This document shows positions 16,116 through 20,725 of a stretch of DNA of 20,725 bases, in pieces (position 1 is the stretch's first letter; each line of letters begins with the position of its first letter). The translations under genes were made by a program, and so were the position numbers. The stretch covers positions 1 through 20,725 of the forward strand of contig CAKPJK010000027.1 in NCBI GenBank assembly GCA_934162615.1, read 5' to 3'. This DNA comes from an uncultured Clostridia bacterium (GTDB lineage Bacteria; Bacillota; Clostridia; TANB77; CAG-508). Under the pieces are notes generated by a model, which searched no databases, was not told the DNA's origin, and worked only from the letters and a program-made list of their open reading frames with translations.

Positions 16116-16148
16116 AGAAATTAGATTGAAAAATCAATCTTAATTTCT
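16116..16148 (-). terminator. Hairpin between secF and mutL (weak terminator)
   Basis: AGAAATTAGATTG (16116-16128) pairs with CAATCTTAATTTCT (16135-16148) with one bulged base and a 6-nt loop. On the minus strand it lies 18 nt after the secF stop codon and is followed by GCTTTTAG, a short U-tract. It may reduce read-through into mutL rather than stop it, since no clear promoter separates it from mutL. Confidence 0.5.
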
Positions 16149-16165
16149 ACTTTATTTTTTGAATT

Positions 16166-16834
16166 TTATGCTTTTGCTACCTTTTCTGCCTCTTCTTGTT
16201 TCTTTTTTTCTAATTCTTTGTCAAATTTTGTTGTACATACATATGTTGATATTGCATATAATGTTAAAATTATTGGCATTGTTACTACATCTATTGGCAT
16301 TCTTGTTACTGTTATTATTGCAAATAAAATTATTTGTGCTAAAGCCATAATTCCTATTGCTTTTGCTATTACTTTTAATGAATTTAATTTATAATATCTA
16401 ATTGCTAAATATGCTAAAACAATTACTGTTGTTATGATGAATGGTGTTAAATATGGTTTTAATATTTCTCTACCTCTAAAGTGTGTATTTTCTTCTATTG
16501 TTACTTCTTCTGCTTTTAATTCTGTTCCATATTTTTCATTTATTTTTGTTACTAAATTTGTTTTTTGTTCGTCTGTAATTTGGGTTGTTGTAATGCTTAC
16601 AGCATCTTTATATACTTCTATTGGTTGTATTAAAACTGGTTGATTTCCAAATATTTCATTTGTTATTTCTTTTATATCTTTTACTTCAAATTGTTTTCCT
16701 AAATTTAATTCGACTTTATTATTTTTTTCATAATTTAATCCAAATACTAATTTATTTGAACATAGTATTATTGCACCCGCTACTAATAATAATGCTAATA
16801 ATACTATTACTATTTTTTTTGCTTTTTGTTTCAT
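16166..16834 (-). CDS. secF: SecF-like protein translocase subunit, C-terminally short
   Basis: SecF works with SecD at the SecYEG channel and uses the ion gradient to pull proteins across the membrane. This 222-residue protein has helix 1 (7-26), an outside P4-type domain (30-125) and helices at about 128-147, 155-177 and 183-200. It then ends with a charged tail, TTKFDKELEKKKQEEAEK, where normal SecF has the FDRIREN motif. The last two helices and the conserved N-x-S-x-N-Q-T-x-S-R-T region are missing, and GIDFTGG at the start of the P4 domain is degenerate (GLNYEKN). There is no leftover coding sequence downstream, so it is not a fresh frameshift. I place the start at 16834, where GGAGG is 5 nt upstream; the in-frame ATG at 16846 forms part of that site. 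It is 28 bp behind secD. Confidence 0.72.
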   Translation of the reverse strand: MKQKAKKIVIVLLALLLVAGAIILCSNKLVFGLNYEKNNKVELNLGKQFEVKDIKEITNEIFGNQPVLIQPIEVYKDAVSITTTQITDEQKTNLVTKINEKYGTELKAEEVTIEENTHFRGREILKPYLTPFIITTVIVLAYLAIRYYKLNSLKVIAKAIGIMALAQIILFAIITVTRMPIDVVTMPIILTLYAISTYVCTTKFDKELEKKKQEEAEKVAKA

Positions 16835-16862
16835 TTTTACCTCCATAAATACCCTGTATATT

Positions 16863-18269
16863 TTATTTATTTTTTATTCTAAATAATAAATTTGTTATAG
16901 TTGCATTATAAATTGCTATAATAACAATTCCCCAGAATGTTATCATTCCAAAACTGTTTATTGGTGTCCATTTTATAAAGCAAAATACTATTGCTAATAT
17001 ACAAACTGGTATTATTCTGCTAAAGAATTTTTTATATGTTTCTGTTACTGATTTTTGTACTGCATTTTCTACATTTTCTGCTTTCATCTTTTTGATGTTT
17101 GATAATAATATAATTGTAAATATATAATTAAATGCTAACATCATTGTTATTGCAAATATTGAATCTATTGATATTACAACATTTGTGTATCTTATTAATA
17201 ATAAATATAAAGCTGCTAATCCTGTATATGCTATTCCTGCTACTAGTCCATTTGTTTTATATTTTATAATTAATACAATTATTGCTATGATGGCAATTAT
17301 TGCAATTGTAACTGCAACATATGTTAAATCTTGTTCAGTTATGTTTGATAATATATATTGATTTTTTTCCATATCATATTTTACTGGTAATTTTCCACTG
17401 TCTAATACTGTTGCAACATTTTGTGCTTGTTCTACATATCCTTTTAATGTTGTTGAGTCTTTTGTTGCTGTCCCTACTGATAGTTGAATTTTTCCACTTG
17501 TTATTGGTTCGTCAAATGTTGTTGACATTAATTCTGAATCATCTATTTTTAATGATATTTTCTTTTCAGTTTTTGATGATGTTTCACTTGTTGTGTTTTC
17601 CGTATTTGTTTTGTTTTTGTTTTCTGTTGTTTCTGTATTGTTTTCGTCTGTTGTTGCATTTTCATCTGTTGTAGTATTTTCGTCTGTTGTGTTGTTTTCT
17701 GTTTTTACATATGTTTTGCTTATTTCTTCTAATTTATTTTTTCCATCTTTGTTGAATGCAATTTCTAAATATACTGATGTTCCTGATGTTGCTGTATTGT
17801 ATAATACTTTTGATGATTCTATTGAATTATTGTCTAATAAAACGTCATTTGTTTCACTATCTAAAATTTCAAATTTTCCTACTGTTGTTAAATTTGAAAC
17901 TATTTTATCTGTATTTAAATCTTCTGGTATTTGTACAGTAATTTCTCCATTTTCATTATTTACGTTTACTTTGTATTCTTCTACTCCTAATTTTTTTAAT
18001 CTTTTTTCTATTATTTCTTTTGCTGTTTTATAGTTTTCTTCTGTTTTTACTTCATCACTGTTGTCTGAGTTTAATGTTAATTTTATTGTTCTTGCTCCAT
18101 TTAAGTCCATTGCATATGTGTAGTCTTTTACTACATTTGACATTTGATTTTTGTTTTGTTTGTATATTCCAAAAAATCCTATCATTGATATTAGTACAAT
18201 TAATAAACTAATTGTTATTATTTTTATTGTTTTCATAATTTTTTCATTCTTTTTATTTTGTTTTTTCAT
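16863..18269 (-). CDS. secD: Protein translocase subunit SecD (divergent)
   Basis: SecD is the larger half of the SecDF motor that helps exported proteins cross the membrane and prevents back-sliding. The 468 residues have helix 1 (16-36), a P1 head starting at YAMDLNGARTIKLTL (52-66, a degenerate version of the usual GLDLQGG), and DEPITSGKIQLSV and LDSGKLPVKYD (289-299). Five membrane helices follow between 313 and 463. The loop NIKKMKAENVENAVQKSVTETYKKFF matches the ERIKEELR...A..GF.RAF region of the family but lacks its core acidic and arginine residues. An inserted Thr/Glu/Asn-rich stretch (190-236) includes three TTDEN-x hexapeptide repeats. The ATG at 18269 follows AAAGGAAAAG, which directly abuts a 23-nt repeat. 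It is paired with secF. Confidence 0.85.
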   Translation of the reverse strand: MKKQNKKNEKIMKTIKIITISLLIVLISMIGFFGIYKQNKNQMSNVVKDYTYAMDLNGARTIKLTLNSDNSDEVKTEENYKTAKEIIEKRLKKLGVEEYKVNVNNENGEITVQIPEDLNTDKIVSNLTTVGKFEILDSETNDVLLDNNSIESSKVLYNTATSGTSVYLEIAFNKDGKNKLEEISKTYVKTENNTTDENTTTDENATTDENNTETTENKNKTNTENTTSETSSKTEKKISLKIDDSELMSTTFDEPITSGKIQLSVGTATKDSTTLKGYVEQAQNVATVLDSGKLPVKYDMEKNQYILSNITEQDLTYVAVTIAIIAIIAIIVLIIKYKTNGLVAGIAYTGLAALYLLLIRYTNVVISIDSIFAITMMLAFNYIFTIILLSNIKKMKAENVENAVQKSVTETYKKFFSRIIPVCILAIVFCFIKWTPINSFGMITFWGIVIIAIYNATITNLLFRIKNK

Positions 18270-18281
18270 TTTCTTTTCCTT

Positions 18282-18385
18282 TCTCTCGCTTCGTTTCGTT
18301 CATCATAAAATGAAAATTTATAATTTTCATTTTACAAATCTCTCGCTTCGCTCGTTCATCGTCATCCAAAATTTTTCAAATTTTG
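18282..18385. repeat. Structured spacer between the HD gene and secD: direct repeats and hairpins
   Basis: This 151-bp spacer holds two imperfect direct repeats, TCTCTCGCTTCGTTTCGTTC+ATC (18282-18304) and TCTCTCGCTTCGCTCGTTC+ATC (18339-18360). They flank a perfect hairpin: AAAATGAAAATT (18307-18318) and AATTTTCATTTT (18322-18333) with a 3-nt loop. A second small hairpin lies at 18367-18385 (CAAAATTT/AAATTTTG). On the minus strand the repeats contain GCGAAGC or CGAAGCG, known to form very stable mini-hairpins. One repeat ends against the secD ribosome binding site. The GC-rich repeats stand out in this AT-rich region and may be a dispersed intergenic element. Confidence 0.75.
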
Positions 18386-18420
18386 TCTGCCAACCATTTA
18401 AATTTTTATTTTATTTTGTT

Positions 18421-19080
18421 TTATAATAATTTTGTGTCGTTTATTATTAATTCAAACCATATTTTTAAATATTTTGCTGCGTATTTGCACATCATTGTTC
18501 TTTGCATAAATATTTCAAAGTAGTCAAGCACTGGACTTATTTTGGTATCTATTGTTAAGTTTAATGTTACTTTTCTCTCTTTTTCATTCATTACTAAGTC
18601 TGCATTTGTAACTGCATAATTTACTCTATCATGTATATCGAATGTTGATAGATTTTTGTTTACTACTCTGTCTCTATGTACGTCTGATTTGTCTGCTAAT
18701 ATCAGTGCAGCCGATATGTCGCTTACTGCTGTTCCTGTGTTTTCGTCATGGTTTCCTATTGCCATCATTATTTCTGTTATTTCTTCTATTGGCATTCCCA
18801 TTTCTTTTAAAATGTTGTATGCAAGTATTGCTCCTGTATGTGCATGGTCTACCCTGTTTACGCAGTTTCCTATGTCATGCATATACCCTGCAATTCTTGT
18901 TAGTTCTACTGTTCTTTCTGGGTATCCTAATTTTTCTAATATATCTCCTGCTCTTTTTGATACTATTGATATGTGCCTGTGTCCGTGTTCTGTGTATCCT
19001 ATTGCGTTTAGTTGCTTTTGTGCTCCTCTTATTAGAGCATCTAATTCTTTGTTTTCTTTAATGTCTTTTAAAGTTATCAT
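18421..19080 (-). CDS. HD-domain phosphohydrolase
   Basis: A 219-residue HD-superfamily protein, expected to be a metal-dependent phosphohydrolase. Candidate metal ligands lie in HGHRHI (32-37), YMHDIGN (66-72, containing the HD pair), HAHTG (79-83) and GNHDEN (108-113), followed by LILADKSDVHRDRV (126-139), which matches the last Asp of HD phosphatases. The C-terminal 60 residues are beta-rich then helical (KVTLNLTIDTKISPVLDYFEIFMQR). It has no signal peptide or membrane helix, so it is cytoplasmic. The substrate is unknown; nucleotides or signalling nucleotides are typical in this superfamily. An HD protein directly before secD is a recurring arrangement in Clostridia. The ATG at 19080 has GGAGGG 6 nt upstream. 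Confidence 0.88.
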   Translation of the reverse strand: MITLKDIKENKELDALIRGAQKQLNAIGYTEHGHRHISIVSKRAGDILEKLGYPERTVELTRIAGYMHDIGNCVNRVDHAHTGAILAYNILKEMGMPIEEITEIMMAIGNHDENTGTAVSDISAALILADKSDVHRDRVVNKNLSTFDIHDRVNYAVTNADLVMNEKERKVTLNLTIDTKISPVLDYFEIFMQRTMMCKYAAKYLKIWFELIINDTKLL

Positions 19081-19105
19081 TTGTTCCCTCCTTTTGTCTT
19101 CCTAA

Positions 19106-19134
19106 ATTTTATATTAATTTGATAAAAATATCAA
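19106..19134 (-). promoter_or_regulatory. Promoter of the HD–secDF run with overlapping inverted repeat
   Basis: On the minus strand TTGATA (19134-19129) and TAAAAT (19111-19106) are spaced by exactly 17 bp, about 25 nt upstream of the HD start codon. The -35 is one arm of a perfect inverted repeat, TTGATA-AAAA-TATCAA (19119-19134), which reaches into the spacer. That arrangement would suit a repressor operator, although the repeat is short and AT-rich. Confidence 0.55.
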
Positions 19135-19217
19135 CTGTTTTTTGTGAATTTTTGATATTTATTTGTTAATCTAATAATTAAAGTAAATAACTGCTATAAT
19201 AAAAAATTCATTTTCTC

Positions 19218-19246
19218 TTGTATTTTATGTCAACATCTGTTATAAT
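19218..19246 (+). promoter_or_regulatory. Extended -10 promoter for the 69-residue orphan gene
   Basis: TGTTATAAT (ending at 19246) is a perfect extended -10 and lies 17 bp after a weak TTGTAT -35 (19218-19223). Transcription from about 19253 would give a 58-nt leader. A second TGCTATAAT (19192-19200) upstream has no -35 that I can see but could be an alternative start. Confidence 0.5.
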
Positions 19247-19310
19247 TTAATTAGATTATATTTAACCATTTTACCAATAAACAGTTATTTTTTTTAATGG
19301 AGGATTCATT

Positions 19311-19520
19311 ATGAGAGTACCAATTTATGAACTTTACACAAAGCCTATTAAAAGATTACAGGCTCGGTTCTCGAGAAACTGTTCAGTAGAATTATCTACT
19401 GGAAGAACTGTTAAATTCCAGAAAGGCCTGCATACAGGTTCTGCTGAACTACCACCAGGCCGTATGTCAAAAAAAGAAGAACAGGAATATATTCATGCTC
19501 AAATGTTAATGGGAATTTAA
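19311..19520 (+). CDS. Orphan small basic protein of unknown function
   Basis: I do not recognise this 69-residue protein. It is soluble and basic, starting MRVPIYELYTKPIKRLQARF, with one Cys, a central SVELSTGRTVKFQKG that could form two beta strands, a Pro/Gly-rich turn (ELPPGRMSKKEEQ) and a short C-terminal helix (EYIHAQMLMGI). No zinc, HTH or toxin motif is visible. It is very likely real: GGAGG sits 7 nt before the ATG, a perfect extended -10 lies upstream, and a strong terminator follows 4 nt after the stop codon. Together these make an independent single-gene unit opposite in strand to its neighbours. Its codons (CAG, CTG, CGG, GGC) are richer in G and C than those of nearby genes, which may reflect transfer or high expression. 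Confidence 0.75.
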   Translation: MRVPIYELYTKPIKRLQARFSRNCSVELSTGRTVKFQKGLHTGSAELPPGRMSKKEEQEYIHAQMLMGI

Positions 19521-19524
19521 TTCA

Positions 19525-19566
19525 AAGAATGCTATCTACAAATGTGGATAGCATTCTTGCTTTTTT
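19525..19566 (+). terminator. Strong intrinsic terminator after the orphan gene
   Basis: A 15-bp stem, AAGAATGCTATCTAC (19525-19539) with GTGGATAGCATTCTT (19544-19558), has a 4-nt loop and one G·T pair. It is followed by GCTTTTTT. It lies directly after the stop codon of the 69-residue gene. Confidence 0.9.
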
Positions 19567-19611
19567 ATGATTTTCAACAAAACAATAATTTTTCACCTTA
19601 ATAAAAACAAA

Positions 19612-19638
19612 AATCAAAGTAATCTTATTACTCTGATT
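19612..19638 (-). terminator. Orphan minus-strand terminator
   Basis: AATCAAAGTAAT (19612-19623) and ATTACTCTGATT (19627-19638) form a 12-bp stem whose only irregularity is a G·U pair when read as minus-strand RNA. On that strand it is followed by TTTTTGTTTTTATT. No minus-strand gene that I can support ends here, so it points to an unseen small RNA or a decayed gene between 19640 and about 19800. Confidence 0.65.
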
Positions 19639-19800
19639 CTTATTTATGGAGCTATTAGGCTACAGCTTACGAACTTTGGCACTCTCTTTCTATAAACATT
19701 ATATATGAATTTTTATTAAATTTCAATTAAAGTATATAACTTTTTTTGATTTTATAGTATAATTTTATTATAAAATTACTGTGAGAAATTTATCAATGAA
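19639..19800. other. Gene-free stretch with an unexplained higher-GC segment
   Basis: Between the orphan gene terminator and the membrane protein lie about 280 bp without a supported gene. Positions 19648-19689 are distinctly richer in G and C than the rest. On the minus strand this segment reads GAGAGTGCCAAAGTTCGTAA, then GCTGTAGCCTAATAGCTCC, which can pair AGCTGT with ATAGCT, and it runs straight into the terminator at 19612-19638. Read as protein, one minus-strand frame gives only a short ESAKVRKL-stop tail. It may be a small RNA 3' end or a remnant of an inserted element. From 19690 to 19800 the sequence is AT-rich, with a TATAAT at 19758-19763 that may serve the membrane protein downstream. 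Confidence 0.4.
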
Positions 19801-19844
19801 TAAACAGTTCAACTATTTAATCTAATAAGAGAGGAGGAAAACAT

Positions 19845-20267
19845 ATGAAACAATTTAAAATATCAAAAGTAATATCAATTATATGTAGTATTATAGGTCT
19901 AATTTTATCATCATTTGGTTTAATAATGGGGTTACAAAGTATTGGAGCACCTGGATGGGGAGGACTAGGAGTGATATTTATAATGCCTTCTGTTATTGCA
20001 TTACTTGTAATTCTATTTGATTTTTTGATAACATTAGACAAAATCAAAAAAGGGTTAATATATTCTTGTATCAATAGCATAATTAAAATTGGTATTATAG
20101 CATGTTTCATTCTAACTACAATCAGTGATTATAAATATGAAATGAAATTCGGAGTATCAAATTTAGATTTCGATATAATTGTAATTGTTTTATTAACAAT
20201 AGTTACTATTCCGTCAATTCTAAATATAATTAAATTAATCAAATCAAAAAAGAAGTCATTGCAATAA
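19845..20267 (+). CDS. Small four-helix membrane protein of unknown function
   Basis: A 140-residue integral membrane protein that I cannot assign to a family. Hydrophobic helices lie at about 7-30, 40-64, 70-92 and 109-130. The first loop is Gly-rich (LQSIGAPGWGGLG), the loop after helix 2 is charged (DKIKKG), and the C-terminus is very basic (KLIKSKKKSLQ), which suggests a cytoplasmic tail. The start at 19845 is firm because AGAGGAGG lies just upstream. It is on the plus strand, isolated between terminators, beside a decayed recombinase, so it may belong to a cargo region of a former mobile element. DUF4064- or DUF4190-like small membrane proteins have a similar plan, but I cannot confirm a match. 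Confidence 0.7.
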   Translation: MKQFKISKVISIICSIIGLILSSFGLIMGLQSIGAPGWGGLGVIFIMPSVIALLVILFDFLITLDKIKKGLIYSCINSIIKIGIIACFILTTISDYKYEMKFGVSNLDFDIIVIVLLTIVTIPSILNIIKLIKSKKKSLQ

Positions 20268-20321
20268 TATAAAACAAATTCTATGTAATACTTTATAGAT
20301 TAAATATATCTTATTATAATT

Positions 20322-20354
20322 AAAAGACAATGAAATCCTATCATTGTCTTTTTT
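20322..20354. terminator. Bidirectional terminator between membrane protein and recombinase remnant
   Basis: A perfect 12-bp stem, AAAAGACAATGA (20322-20333) with TCATTGTCTTTT (20341-20352), has a 7-nt loop. It is followed on the plus strand by further T residues and preceded by an A-run that gives a U-tract on the minus strand. It can end both the membrane protein transcript and the opposing recombinase transcript. Confidence 0.85.
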
Positions 20355-20366
20355 CATTTTTTTAAA

Positions 20367-20725
20367 TTATTTAGTTGTATTGTATTTGTTTTTTACTAAA
20401 ACATTTCTAGTAGCATTCCATGTTACTTCATCAATAATTGGTTCACAATAATTTTCAACTCTTAAAATATCTTGTGATTTTCTTTTGTACTTTCCATATT
20501 CAAAGATACCAATATAAATAGAATTAGTAAGTATTTTATAAACTCTATCAGATTTCCATTTTCCTTGTTTTAGATACAAAAAACCGTCATAATTATTACG
20601 AGTAAGTCTATCAACTTTAATTGCAACTAATTTATCAATCTTTTTAGTTTTAATATCTTTTAGTAATCTTTGCATTTCAGGTCTCATCAAATCTTTTCCA
20701 GAATGTCCAGCATCATTATAAACAT
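20367..20725 (-). pseudogene. Large serine recombinase remnant with internal deletion (partial)
   Basis: The frame is open to the right edge of the window and continues beyond it. It begins with VYNDAGHSGKDLMRPEM and reaches LVAIKVDRLTRNNYDGF, clear parts of the catalytic resolvase domain of large serine recombinases. It then jumps directly to YLKQGKWKSDRVYKILTNSI and the following YIGIFEYGKYKRKSQ, ENYCEPIIDEVTWNATRNVL, which belong to the C-terminal recombinase domain. In intact proteins well over 100 residues lie between these parts, so an in-frame deletion has joined them near 20580, within a short T-run. The protein also stops at NKYNTTK, before the zinc ribbon and coiled coil. It should be inactive for integration. 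It indicates a former mobile element at this end of the window. Confidence 0.85.

Noticed and set aside
15625..16143. Plus-strand open frame opposite the MutL ATPase domain (172 codons)
   Set aside because: The opposite frame carries all GHKL ATPase motifs; this frame shows no motif or ribosome binding site.
19817..20110. Minus-strand open frame antisense to the small membrane protein
   Set aside because: The plus-strand gene has a strong ribosome binding site and a coherent helix pattern; the antisense frame has neither.
1..20725. CRISPR arrays, tRNA and rRNA genes, riboswitches
   Set aside because: No regularly spaced repeats with unique spacers, no cloverleaf with CCA end or rRNA signature, and no recognisable T-box or other riboswitch core was found on either strand.

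Overview
The window reads as chromosome from an AT-rich, low-GC Gram-positive bacterium, most likely an uncultured or gut-type member of the Clostridia. The signs are strong AGGAGG-type ribosome binding sites, TTGACA/TATAAT-type promoters, a SepF–DivIVA pair, FtsK/SpoIIIE, SecD and SecF as separate genes behind an HD-domain gene, and several TTG starts. Almost all genes lie on the minus strand, so transcription runs from high to low coordinates. No species name can be supported from the sequence alone.

Layout, in order of minus-strand transcription. (1) 19080→11048: HD-domain hydrolase, SecD, SecF, MutL, a four-helix membrane protein, MiaA and a HlyD-like membrane adaptor. This is a housekeeping run interrupted by structured RNA spacers at 18282-18385 and 16116-16148. 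(2) 10925→9960: sepF and divIVA, with their own sigma-A-type promoter and a strong terminator. (3) 9681→767: rsmD from a TTGACA promoter, a DivIVA/V-ATPase-E-like coiled-coil protein, ftsK, an unrecognised coiled-coil protein, a beta-CASP metallo-beta-lactamase ribonuclease and a cytoplasmic GH15 glucoamylase-like enzyme. It ends at a bidirectional terminator shared with a convergent XRE regulator. (4) 1-174: the N-terminus of a pilin-like membrane protein on the minus strand.

The right end (19100-20725) looks like accessory DNA. It holds an orphan 69-residue gene with atypical codons, an unexplained higher-GC segment ending in a minus-strand terminator, a small four-helix membrane protein, and a decayed large serine recombinase with an internal in-frame deletion.

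The most interesting signal is regulatory. Upstream of both the sepF–divIVA promoter and the rsmD promoter lies an array of TGTAAT-like hexamers spaced exactly 11 bp apart. The hexamers match the WalR-type TGTWAH-N5-TGTWAH box used by OmpR/PhoB-family response regulators. The array sits at nearly the same distance from the -35 in both cases, and both share the order TGTAAT-N5-TTTAAT-N5-TGTAAT. This suggests coordinated envelope-stress or cell-wall control of a division operon and of the operon leading to ftsK. Other notable points are a GC-rich 34-bp perfect palindrome between two genes, a SecF that stops before its last two membrane helices, a MutL with a very long acidic low-complexity linker, and hairpins placed directly in front of downstream ribosome binding sites.
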